Positions 26,445 to 34,604 of a DNA stretch of 64,000 nt are shown here, piece after piece (within the stretch, counting starts at the first letter, position 1; every line of letters starts with the position of its first letter). Below the pieces are notes generated by a model that saw only the letters and a program-made list of their open reading frames with translations, was not told the origin of the DNA and searched no databases. Source of the stretch: Actinomycetota bacterium (GTDB lineage Bacteria > Actinomycetota > Nitriliruptoria > Nitriliruptorales > Nitriliruptoraceae); contig JAHWKY010000027.1 in NCBI GenBank assembly GCA_019347575.1, positions 1 through 64,000 of the forward strand. The letters are read 5' to 3'. The translations under genes and the position numbers were made by a program.

Positions 26445-27548
26445 CTACCGCGGACCTGCGACATCGACCGGCGCGGTGCCCGCGAGCGCGGCGAGCGTCG
26501 CCTGCGCCTCGGCGACGAGTCGGAGGACCACCTCGGCCGCGGTCGGGATGTCGTGGACCAGGCCGGTGCTGGAACCGGCGGGGATCACGCCCTCGTCGAC
26601 GTCGCCGCGGCGTAGCGCCCACGCCCCGCGCCCCTCGTTCGCGAGCGCCTGCATCGGGAACGGCAGCACCTCGTGGTCGCGGCCACGCCACCCGTCGACG
26701 TAGGCGTTGCGGATCACCCGCATGGGCTTGCCGCTGATCGCGCGCGTGACGGTCGTGCCGTCCGTCGCGGTCTCGACGAGGCGCTGCTTCGCCGCCTCGT
26801 GCGCGTCGGCCTCCACGGTGGCGAGGAAGCGGGTCCCGACCCACACTCCCTGGCACCCGGCGCTCAACGCGGCCACGAACGTGCGGCCATCGGCGACCCC
26901 TCCCCCACCGATCACGGGCACGTCGACCGCGTCGACGCAACCGCACCACAGCGACAGCGAGCCCACCCGGCCGACGTGGCCGCCGCCGTCCGATCCGGAT
27001 GCGATCACGGCATCGACACCATCCGCCGCGTGCCGCACGGCGTGCCCCACCGATCCGGCGAGCGCGAACACCTGCACGCCCGCGGCGTGGAGGCGGTCGA
27101 GGTACGGAGCCGGTGACCCCAGACCGGCCACCAGCACGGGCACGCGCTCGTCGATGCAGACCTGGACCTGATCGTCGACGTGGCCGGGGCGCACGATGGC
27201 CTCGAGCTCGGGCACAGCGTCCCGCTGCTCCTGAGGCAGATCGGCGACGGCGTCCCGCACCGCTGCGACCGTCGGGTCGTCGGTGGTCAGCTGGGGTGGC
27301 AGCAGCAGGTCGACGCCGAAGGGCCGGTCGGTCGCCGCTCGGACCTGGTGGATCTGGGCGCGCAGCTCGTCGGAGCGCAGCGGGGCGCCGCCGATCACAC
27401 CGAGACCACCCGCCCCGCTGACCGCAGCGACCAGCTCGGCGCGTGCCCCCAGCCCCATGCCGGCCTGCAGGATGGGAACGTGGATGCCGAGGGAACGCCG
27501 CAGCGCGGTGTCGAGGGCGGTGCCCGCGGGATCGCCGAGGCCGGTCAC
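26445..27548 (-). CDS. Nitronate monooxygenase / 2-nitropropane dioxygenase-like FMN enzyme
   Basis: A 367-residue TIM barrel. The N-terminus has VPILQAGMGLGARAELVAAVSGAGGLGVIGG. The GSDGGGHVGR loop carries the active-site His region, and IGGGGVADGRTFVAALSAGCQGVWVGTRFL is the phosphate-binding part. Such enzymes oxidise nitronates; actinobacterial copies in acyl-CoA clusters are sometimes annotated as enoyl reductases. The GTG start overlaps the crotonase stop (GTGA). Confidence 0.9.
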   Translation of the reverse strand: MTGLGDPAGTALDTALRRSLGIHVPILQAGMGLGARAELVAAVSGAGGLGVIGGAPLRSDELRAQIHQVRAATDRPFGVDLLLPPQLTTDDPTVAAVRDAVADLPQEQRDAVPELEAIVRPGHVDDQVQVCIDERVPVLVAGLGSPAPYLDRLHAAGVQVFALAGSVGHAVRHAADGVDAVIASGSDGGGHVGRVGSLSLWCGCVDAVDVPVIGGGGVADGRTFVAALSAGCQGVWVGTRFLATVEADAHEAAKQRLVETATDGTTVTRAISGKPMRVIRNAYVDGWRGRDHEVLPFPMQALANEGRGAWALRRGDVDEGVIPAGSSTGLVHDIPTAAEVVLRLVAEAQATLAALAGTAPVDVAGPR

Positions 27549-28306
27549 CGCCCGGTCCAGACGGGTTCGCGCTTCTCCAGGAACGCGGCGATGCCCTCGT
27601 GGAAGTCCTCGCTGCCGAGGATCTCCTCCACCGCGTTCTCGGTACGCGACCACCCCTCGCCGATGGTGACGGTCGGTGCCTCGAGGACCAGCCGGCGCGA
27701 CACGCGCACCGCGAGCGGACCGTTCGCGGCGATGCGTCCCGCGAGCTCGAGCGCGATCGCGAGCTCCTCGCCCGGTTCGACGACGCGGTTCACGAGCCCG
27801 AGGCCAGCTGCCCGCTCGGCGTCGATCGGGTCGCCGGTCATCGCCAGCTCGAGGGCGACCGCAGGCGCGACGCGGCGGCCGAGGTGCAGCAGTCCACCAG
27901 CGGCGGCGACGAGCCCGCGCTTGACCTCCGGCAGGCCGAACACGGCGGTTCGTGAGGCGACCACGAGGTCGCACGCCAGCGCGATCTCGAAGCCCCCGGC
28001 CAGTGCGGGACCGTTGACCGCCGCGATCACGGGCTTGGCGAGCTCGCGCCGGACGATGCCGGCGAACCCGCCCCGCTCGGTCTGCAGTCCCTGCGGGTCG
28101 GTGCCCGCAGCCCGCAGGTCGGCCCCGGCGCAGAAGACGTCGCCGGCTCCGGTCAACACGACCACCCGCACGGCGTCGTCGGCATCGGCGCGGTCGAGCG
28201 CGGCCTCGATCCCCTCGGCGATCGAGCGGTCGACCGCGTTGCGTGCTCCCGGGCGGTCGATGGTGATGACGGTCACCTCGCCCCGTCGTTCCTCGCGGAC
28301 GCTCAT
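27545..28306 (-). CDS. Enoyl-CoA hydratase/isomerase family protein
   Basis: A 253-residue crotonase. The oxyanion-hole segments are present: VFCAGADLRA near residue 60 and NGPALAGGFEIALACD near residue 100. The catalytic-acid segment reads FGLPEVKRGLVAAAGGLLHLGRR, with the first catalytic glutamate of typical hydratases kept in PEVKRG and a Gly-rich region following. Length is normal. It overlaps the thiolase stop (ATGA) and the downstream nitronate monooxygenase (GTGA), so the three form one operon for acyl-CoA conversion. Confidence 0.9.
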   Translation of the reverse strand: MSVREERRGEVTVITIDRPGARNAVDRSIAEGIEAALDRADADDAVRVVVLTGAGDVFCAGADLRAAGTDPQGLQTERGGFAGIVRRELAKPVIAAVNGPALAGGFEIALACDLVVASRTAVFGLPEVKRGLVAAAGGLLHLGRRVAPAVALELAMTGDPIDAERAAGLGLVNRVVEPGEELAIALELAGRIAANGPLAVRVSRRLVLEAPTVTIGEGWSRTENAVEEILGSEDFHEGIAAFLEKREPVWTGR

Positions 28307-29901
28307 CCAGGGCTCCGTTCGTCGATGGTGAACACGTTGCCGTCCGGGGTTGATTCGACCGTGCCGGTGGCACCGACCGGGTCGTGACGCGCATCGGTGA
28401 GCAGCCCGACCTGCCCCCGAGGGACGGTGGCGACGAACCGCTCGTCGGTGCGATCCAGGCGGCCGATGACGATGCCGCGCTCCGGCTCGCCGGCGTGGTC
28501 GTAGGGGGCGGTGAAGGTCTCGATGCGCCCACGGCCCGATGGGGTGGCGGTGACGGCGGGAGCGGGGAGCGCGTCGACCCGCGCCTGGAGGGCCGCGTCC
28601 CGCCCCACGCCGTCGGTGGTGTACCCCTCCGTCGTGTCGTCGCTGCCGAGCACGAGGGTGTGGTGTTTGGTCACGAACCCGCCGTTGCCGTAGAGCAGGC
28701 CGGTCGCGCCCTGCCGCTCCCGGAGGAGGCGGGCCATCGAGACGACGGCGTGCAGCATGTAGTCGTTGCCGGGACCACCGAACGACGTGAGCCCTCCGGC
28801 CACCGTGATGTCGCGATCCAGTGGCAACCCCAGCTCGAGCAGGGCGAGCTTGGGCACGCACGGGAAGCAGCTGTACAGCTCGAGCAGATCGATCTCGGGG
28901 GCGCTGCGACCGACCTCGTCCAGCGCCCCGAGCAGGGAGGCGCGCATCGCCGGGGCGGTGTGGTAGCTGACCCGCGCCAGGATGTCCTGGGGATCGTCGG
29001 CACCGGCCGCACCGAGCGGGTAGACCCACCGCGACTCGTCGATGCCGAGACGCCGTGCCGCGCCGATCGACGTCACGACGATGGCCGCCGCCTGGTCCAC
29101 GGTGATGCGGGCGTTCATCAGTTTGGTGTAGGGGAAGCTGATGGGTCGGTTGTCCGCCGATGGCGTGACAACCTCCTCCACGGTGCGCACGGTCCGATCC
29201 CACGCGTCGGGGTTGTCCGCCGCGATCTGCGACATGCGAGCCCACAGCTGCGCGGACCAGCGCTGACTGGCGTCGAGGTCGAGCCCGACGCGGTGTCGCA
29301 GGCCGTTCTCGTAGAGGGGGTAGACCTGCACGGGCGAGAACAGGCCGTGATCCCACGCCGTCGCGGGCAGGTGCTCCTTGGGGTCGGGGAGGACCGCGTC
29401 CGGCGGTGGCGGCGTCCAACCCGGCATCCGGCCCTGGCGGGCCGTGAGCTGCAGGCTCCGGAACGACTCGGCTCCGACGACCACGGCGACGTCGTGCTCG
29501 CCGGCCGCGATGCGTCCCGCGGCGCGGTCTAGCAGCAGCGTTGGCTGGTTGCCACCCCAGGTGCTGTGCTCCGTGCGCGACGGTGATGCCCCCACACGCT
29601 TGGCGATCGCGCCGGGGAGATCGGCGTACATCCAGCTCACGACGTTGACGACGTCGATGCTGTCGATGGCCGAGGCACCGTCCGGTCCCAGCCCGGCGTC
29701 GCTGAGGGCCTGGGTCAGCGCCTCGGTCGCGAGATCGAGGGGCTCCCTGCCGTCATCGGGGTCGGTCACCCGGTTGGTGATCTGCCCGACCCCGACGAGG
29801 ACCGGACGGCTCAGTTGGTCTACCGCCCTCCGGGCTACTTGAGACCTCAGTTGGTCTACCGGCCTCCGGGCTACTTGAGACCGGTGCTCGTCGCTACTCA
29901 A
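28303..29901 (-). CDS. Thiolase-like acetyl-CoA acetyltransferase
   Basis: A 532-residue thiolase-superfamily protein of the SCP-x-related type. SRPVLVGVGQITNRV starts the fold; VVVGAESFRS lies where the nucleophile loop is expected, without an obvious Cys nucleophile. LLELYSCFPCVP and the GGLTSFGGPGNDYMLHAVV segment are characteristic, and the C-terminus has TGLLYGNGGFVTKHH. The C-terminal 110 residues form an extra OB-like domain. The first 30 residues contain a 12-residue duplication (QVARRPVDQLRS / QVARRAVDQLSR) coded by a 36-bp tandem repeat. The TTG at 29901 has GAGGA upstream; an inner start cannot be excluded. Confidence 0.85.
   Translation of the reverse strand: MSSDEHRSQVARRPVDQLRSQVARRAVDQLSRPVLVGVGQITNRVTDPDDGREPLDLATEALTQALSDAGLGPDGASAIDSIDVVNVVSWMYADLPGAIAKRVGASPSRTEHSTWGGNQPTLLLDRAAGRIAAGEHDVAVVVGAESFRSLQLTARQGRMPGWTPPPPDAVLPDPKEHLPATAWDHGLFSPVQVYPLYENGLRHRVGLDLDASQRWSAQLWARMSQIAADNPDAWDRTVRTVEEVVTPSADNRPISFPYTKLMNARITVDQAAAIVVTSIGAARRLGIDESRWVYPLGAAGADDPQDILARVSYHTAPAMRASLLGALDEVGRSAPEIDLLELYSCFPCVPKLALLELGLPLDRDITVAGGLTSFGGPGNDYMLHAVVSMARLLRERQGATGLLYGNGGFVTKHHTLVLGSDDTTEGYTTDGVGRDAALQARVDALPAPAVTATPSGRGRIETFTAPYDHAGEPERGIVIGRLDRTDERFVATVPRGQVGLLTDARHDPVGATGTVESTPDGNVFTIDERSPG
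29812..29883. repeat. 36-bp tandem duplication in the thiolase 5' end
   Basis: Two copies of a 36-base unit (29812-29847, 29848-29883) differ at one position within the second half-turn (CCGCCCT versus CCGGCCT). The unit is divisible by three, so it adds 12 residues without a frameshift if translation begins at 29901. Confidence 0.9.
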
Positions 29902-30016
29902 TCGTCCTCACCGCTCAGCAAGACGTCCAGGGTCCTCGCCCTCTCTGCGCCTCGTGCCGCTCGACTGCCGCGACCCGATCCCGGGGCCATCGCCGGTTCC
30001 GGCTACCCAAGCCGGA

Positions 30017-30050
30017 AGTATCCAACTAAGGTAGATGATACTAACGATAC
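30017..30050. promoter_or_regulatory. AT-rich operator/promoter candidate between thiolase and LIV-type binding protein
   Basis: AGTATC (30017) and GATACT (30037) form an inverted repeat with a 14-base spacer, and a further GATAC follows at 30046. The segment AGGTAGATGATACTAACGAT (30029-30048) resembles a motif upstream of the secreted-protein gene at 38479. The area is clearly richer in A/T than its surroundings and separates divergent operons. Confidence 0.45.
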
Positions 30051-30087
30051 GCTTACGATGGCGGGATCGTGAGGGAGGACAGGGGCC

Positions 30088-31572
30088 GTGCGAGCAGCCG
30101 ACCGGGGGCCGCGCCTGCGCACCGTCGTGGCCTTGCTGCTGCTGGCCGCCACCGTGGCCGCGTGCGGCTCGCGCCGTACCGAGGAGGAGCTGCGTGCCGC
30201 GCTCGTGGTCGAAGCCATCGCCAGCCCCGCGCCCGGCACCGCGACCGCTCCGGGGCCGAGCTCCGCGAGCGACGAGGCGGACGACGAGGGGAGCGCGAGC
30301 TCACCGGCTCCAGGAGCCACCGGCGGCGCGACGACGACCGGACCGGACGTGCCGAGGTCGGTCGACGAGAGCTCGGCAACCGACCCTTCCGGCGCGAGCG
30401 GTGGGCCCGACCCGGCTGCATCGGAGGCCGATCCGCGCCCTGGCGACGCCGCCCCGCCGCCTCCTGCCGAGGAGAAACCGCCGCTGATCATCGGCAGCGT
30501 CGGTCCCCTGACCGGACTCGTCGGCGCGACGCTGAAGCCTGGGGTCGACGGCCTGAGGGCATGGGTCGCTCACATCAACAGTAAGGGCGGTCTCAACGGG
30601 CACCCGGTCGAGCTGATCGCGGTCGACGACCAGGCCGATCCGGCGCGACACCGGACCCTGGTCCAGGAGCTGGTGGACGAACGAGGCGTGGTCGCCTTCG
30701 TACAGAACGGCGAGGCGGTCTCGGGCGAAGGGAGCATCTCGTTCCACCAGGAACGTCGCATCCCCGTGATCGGCAGCGAGGGCGGGGCGCACTACTTCTA
30801 CGAGCACTCGATGTACTTCCCGCAGATGTCGAGCGGTCGCCACCTGTCGCTCATGAACCTCGGGTCAGCGGCGACGTACGCCGAAGCCAACGGGCTGACC
30901 AAGTACGGCACGCTGGTCTGCCAGGAGGCGCAGGTCTGCGCCGACTCGCTCGCGCTCGCCCGCGAGTACGCCGACGACCTCGGGCTCGAGATGGTGTACG
31001 GAGCACAGGCGTCGCTGGCCAAGCCGGACTTCACCGCCGAGTGCCTCAACGCCCGCGACGCCGGCGCGGAGATCTTGAACCTCGGGATGGATCGCAACTC
31101 GTTCACCCGGGTCGCCGCGGCCTGCGCCCGGCAGGGGTTCTTTCCCGTGTACACGGTGGCCGCGTCGATCGGGTCGAGGACGCACCTCGAGGACGAGAAC
31201 ATCGCCACGTTCGTCATGGGCGCCCCCGTGGCGCCGTTCCCGTTGGCGTCGCATCCGGCGGTGGCGGAGTTCAACGAGGCGTTCGCCCGCTTCGCTCCCG
31301 GTGAGGATCCCACCGTCGGCCACGTGACGGGCTGGGTCTCCGGCAAACTCCTCGAGGCGGCCGCCCACGATCTGGCCGAGCCCACGACCGCGGCGGTCCT
31401 CGAGGGTCTGTGGCGCATCCGGGGCGACGACCTCGACGGCATGACCCACCCCCTGACGTTCACGCGCGACGGCACCGCCGAACCAAGCACGTGCTGGTGG
31501 CCGGTCGTCGCCCAGGATGGTCGCTACTCCGTCCCCTTCGGGCCAGCCATCCGCTGCACCGACCTGCTGTGA
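30088..31572 (+). CDS. LIV-type ABC transporter substrate-binding lipoprotein
   Basis: A 494-residue lipoprotein with signal peptide and lipobox VAACGS. A Ser/Pro/Ala/Asp-rich linker of about 100 residues is followed by a periplasmic-binding-protein type I (LivJ-like) fold: IIGSVGPLTGLVG, HINSKGGLNGHPVELIAVDDQ, and later YGTLVCQEAQVCADS. It probably feeds the LivF-LivG-LivHM importer encoded on the opposite strand downstream. The substrate is undetermined; the acyl-CoA genes next door hint at an organic acid or steroid-like compound (inference). Confidence 0.88.
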   Translation: MRAADRGPRLRTVVALLLLAATVAACGSRRTEEELRAALVVEAIASPAPGTATAPGPSSASDEADDEGSASSPAPGATGGATTTGPDVPRSVDESSATDPSGASGGPDPAASEADPRPGDAAPPPPAEEKPPLIIGSVGPLTGLVGATLKPGVDGLRAWVAHINSKGGLNGHPVELIAVDDQADPARHRTLVQELVDERGVVAFVQNGEAVSGEGSISFHQERRIPVIGSEGGAHYFYEHSMYFPQMSSGRHLSLMNLGSAATYAEANGLTKYGTLVCQEAQVCADSLALAREYADDLGLEMVYGAQASLAKPDFTAECLNARDAGAEILNLGMDRNSFTRVAAACARQGFFPVYTVAASIGSRTHLEDENIATFVMGAPVAPFPLASHPAVAEFNEAFARFAPGEDPTVGHVTGWVSGKLLEAAAHDLAEPTTAAVLEGLWRIRGDDLDGMTHPLTFTRDGTAEPSTCWWPVVAQDGRYSVPFGPAIRCTDLL

Positions 31573-33128
31573 CCGAGGACACCAGCGTGCCGTCGCATCC
31601 GGTGCAACCACGGGCCGCACGTGACGTCGCGACCACCCCGATGCGATCGATCGATCCGCGGACCGGTTCCGTGCTCGGCACGTTCGAGGACATGGGGCCC
31701 GCCACCGTCGCGCGTCGGGTCACCCGGGCTCGGGAGCTCCAGCGCGACTGGGCGGCGTTGCCGCTGCGCGAGCGCGGCCGCCACCTGCTGCGGATCCGCG
31801 CCAGCCTGGTCGCGGCTGGTCCCGACCTCACCCGCATCTCCGCGGAGGAGACCGGTAAGCCGGTCGCGACCGCCTACTACGAGCTGTTCGCAGCCTGCGC
31901 GATGCTGACGTGGGCGGCGCGCAACGTCGAGAGGGCGCTGCGACCCGAGCGCCGGCCCAGCTACCCGGTCGTGAGCAAGCGGGCATGGGTCGAGTACGCC
32001 CCCTTCGGCGTCGTGGGGCTGATCTCGCCGTGGAACTACCCCATCGGCATCCCGTTCCAGACCCTGCCCTACGCGCTGGGGGCGGGCAACACGGTCGTGC
32101 TGAAGCCGTCCGAGCTCGCGACGCTGACGGGGCTGCGCCTCGTCGAGGCCGTCAACGCCGCCGGGATCGAACTGGCGCAGGTCGTCACCGGCGCGGGCCG
32201 GACCGGAGAGGCGCTGGTGCGGGCCCCAGTGGACGCGCTGTCCTTCACCGGCAGTCCGGGTACGGCGCGTCACATCCTGCGCGCCGCCGCCGACTCGCTG
32301 ACCCCGGTCGTGCTCGAGCTTGGCGGCAAGGACCCGATGATCGTCGCCCCGGACGCCGACCCATACCAGGCCGCGCGCGCCGCCACGGCGGCGGCCTTCC
32401 TCAACGCGGGCCAGACCTGCATGTCGACCGAGCGCGCCATCGTGTGCGCCCCGCTGCACGAGCGCTTCGTGCGGCACGCGGCCGATCTGGCACGGAACGT
32501 TCGGGTCGGCCCGGCCGACGACAGTCAGGTCGGCCCCCTGACGCGGCCCGCCCAGCTCGATGTGCTCCGCTCACGCATCGAGGACGCGGTGAGCAAGGGT
32601 GCGACGATCGTCGCCGGTGGGCGGGAGCGACGCGGGCTCGGGCACGGCACCTACCTCGAACCGACCGTGCTCGACCACGTCACCGCCGCGATGGACGTCT
32701 ACCACGAGGAGTCGTTCGGGCCGATCCTGTCCGTGGTGCGAGCGCGCGATCTGCAGGAAGCGGTCGCGCTCGCCAACGACTCGCGGATGGGCCTGACCGC
32801 GAGCGTGTTCACGACTGAGCGCGCCACGGGTTTGCGGCTCGCCCACGGGATCGAGGCGGGTGGGGTCAACGTCAACGATGCCATGCTCGGGGCGGCGATG
32901 GCAGCGGTGCCGTTCGGCGGCACGAAGTCGTCGGGGTACGGCAGACTCCAGGGCACCGAGGGCTTCCGCGCGTTCAGTCAGTCGCGGGCTATCACCGTCG
33001 ACCGGTTCCGCTGGACGCCCGCGATGATCTCGTTGATGTTCCACCGCCGGCGGCACCCGTCCGCACGGATGCTCCAGGCGGGCCTGTGGGCGCTGTTCGG
33101 ACGCAACGGCCGCCGTCAGCCCAGGTAG
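31569..33128 (+). CDS. Aldehyde dehydrogenase family protein
   Basis: A 519-residue NAD(P)-dependent enzyme. Typical motifs are present: GLISPWNYPIGIP, VLKPSELATLTG, SFTGSPGTARHI, catalytic Glu in VLELGGKDPM and catalytic Cys in NAGQTCMSTER, then EESFGPILSV and PFGGTKSSGYGR. Resembles succinate-semialdehyde dehydrogenase-type ALDHs; an extra C-terminal amphipathic tail ends in Arg. The GTG start overlaps the binding-protein stop, so the two are co-translated. Its 3' end overlaps livF (opposite strand) by 13 bases. Confidence 0.92.
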   Translation: MTEDTSVPSHPVQPRAARDVATTPMRSIDPRTGSVLGTFEDMGPATVARRVTRARELQRDWAALPLRERGRHLLRIRASLVAAGPDLTRISAEETGKPVATAYYELFAACAMLTWAARNVERALRPERRPSYPVVSKRAWVEYAPFGVVGLISPWNYPIGIPFQTLPYALGAGNTVVLKPSELATLTGLRLVEAVNAAGIELAQVVTGAGRTGEALVRAPVDALSFTGSPGTARHILRAAADSLTPVVLELGGKDPMIVAPDADPYQAARAATAAAFLNAGQTCMSTERAIVCAPLHERFVRHAADLARNVRVGPADDSQVGPLTRPAQLDVLRSRIEDAVSKGATIVAGGRERRGLGHGTYLEPTVLDHVTAAMDVYHEESFGPILSVVRARDLQEAVALANDSRMGLTASVFTTERATGLRLAHGIEAGGVNVNDAMLGAAMAAVPFGGTKSSGYGRLQGTEGFRAFSQSRAITVDRFRWTPAMISLMFHRRRHPSARMLQAGLWALFGRNGRRQPR

Positions 33129-33832
33129 AGATCGGCGACCGCCTCGGCGTCGAGGTCAGCAGCGGGACCGTGGTGGGCGATCCGGCCTTGCCTCATGACC
33201 CATACCTCGTCTGCGAACCCGAGCGCGCGGGCGATGAACTGCTCGACGAGCAGCATGGTCACGCCCTGCTCGCGCAGCCCGTGCAGGAAGGTGTAGATGT
33301 CGTCGACGACGATGGGGGCGAGGCCGAGCGAGACCTCGTCGAGCAGGATCACCTCGGGGTGCGAGACGTAGGCGCGTGCGACGGCCAGCATCTGGCGCTC
33401 GCCGCCGCTCATCATCCCCGCCGGCAGGTCGAGCCGCCGGCCGAGGGACGGGAACGCCGCGACCGCCCGCTCGATCGCGTCGTCGGGATCACCAGCGGCG
33501 AGCAGGATCAGGTTCTCACGGGTGGTCAGCGACGGGAAGATGCCCCGCCCCTCTGGGACGTGGCACAGCCCCCGCCGCTGGCGATCGTGCGGCGCGGCCG
33601 TGGTCACGTCCTCTCCGCCCAGCACCACCCGCCCGGCGCGCGGAGACACCAGCCCTGACATCACGGCGAGGGTCGTCGACTTGCCCGCGCCGTTGGGGCC
33701 CAACAACGCCCCGACGGTCCCGCGGTGCACCCTCAGCGACACGTCCCGGAGCACGGTCGTGCTGCCGTAGCCGGCGTCGACCGAGTCCAGCTCGATGCCG
33801 GTCGTCAGCTGCGTGGGCGTGTCAGACCGCAT
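33116..33832 (-). CDS. livF: Branched-chain/LIV-type ABC transporter ATPase LivF
   Basis: A 238-residue ATPase. Walker A is GPNGAGKST, the Q-loop/early part includes CHVPEGRGIFPSLT (the typical LivF 'PEGR' box), the signature is MSGGERQML, and Walker B is VILLDEVSLGLAP. It ends in ADLYLG as usual. The ATG at 33832 overlaps livG by 11 bases. Confidence 0.93.
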   Translation of the reverse strand: MRSDTPTQLTTGIELDSVDAGYGSTTVLRDVSLRVHRGTVGALLGPNGAGKSTTLAVMSGLVSPRAGRVVLGGEDVTTAAPHDRQRRGLCHVPEGRGIFPSLTTRENLILLAAGDPDDAIERAVAAFPSLGRRLDLPAGMMSGGERQMLAVARAYVSHPEVILLDEVSLGLAPIVVDDIYTFLHGLREQGVTMLLVEQFIARALGFADEVWVMRQGRIAHHGPAADLDAEAVADLYLG

Positions 33833-34604
33833 CGGCGGTGGTCCCGAGGTAGGCGGTGCGGACGGTCTCCGACGCACGGACCTCCGCGGGGGCGCCCTCG
33901 AAGATGAGCCGTCCGAAGTCGAGCACGTAGATGTGGTCGCACAGCGACAGCACGAGCGGGATGTCGTGCTCGACGAGCAACACGCCGCACCCACGCTCGG
34001 TCTGGACGGCCCGGATGATGTCGGCGAAGCGTGCGCTCTCGTCGCCATCGAGTCCGGCACTGGGCTCGTCGAGCAACAGGAGGTCGAACTCGCCAGCGAG
34101 CGCCCGGGCGAGCTCGACCAACCGGCGGTTGCCGGTCGACAGGGTACGGGCTGGCTCGTCGAGGAGCGCTCCGACATCACACAGCGCGGCGGCCGCTGCG
34201 ACCGCGGCGCTGACCTCGTCGTCGTCCCCTCGCCGGGCCCGCAGGTGACGGAGGGGGTTCGCACCTGCGAGCCCGAGCTCGCGCCCGAGCGCGATGTTCT
34301 CCCGTACGGTCATGGACCCGAACAGCGCGGTCTGCTGGAACGTCCGTCCGAGCCCCAGCTGGGCGCGCTCGGCGGGAGCAGCGGTGGTCACGTCACGCCC
34401 ACGCCACCACACCGTCCCCGACGTGGGCGGCCGCAGTCCCGAGCACACGTCGAAGGTCGTGGTCTTGCCCGCCCCGTTGGGACCGATGAGGCCGGTGATC
34501 TCACCAGCCGGAGCCCGCAGGCTCAGCTGGTCCACTGCGACGACACCACCGAAGCGGACCACGAGATCGCGGACCTCGAGCGTGGGCACGGGCTCGGCGC
34601 TCAC
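33822..34604 (-). CDS. livG: Branched-chain/LIV-type ABC transporter ATPase LivG
   Basis: A 260-residue ATPase with Walker A GPNGAGKTT, an early GRTFQQTALFGSMTVREN segment that is the LivG Q-loop, signature LSTGNRRLVELARAL, and Walker B LLLLDEPSAGLD. The signature has STGN where most ATPases read SxGx, normal variation for LivG. The GTG start overlaps the permease stop (GTGA). Confidence 0.93.
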   Translation of the reverse strand: MSAEPVPTLEVRDLVVRFGGVVAVDQLSLRAPAGEITGLIGPNGAGKTTTFDVCSGLRPPTSGTVWWRGRDVTTAAPAERAQLGLGRTFQQTALFGSMTVRENIALGRELGLAGANPLRHLRARRGDDDEVSAAVAAAAALCDVGALLDEPARTLSTGNRRLVELARALAGEFDLLLLDEPSAGLDGDESARFADIIRAVQTERGCGVLLVEHDIPLVLSLCDHIYVLDFGRLIFEGAPAEVRASETVRTAYLGTTADAV

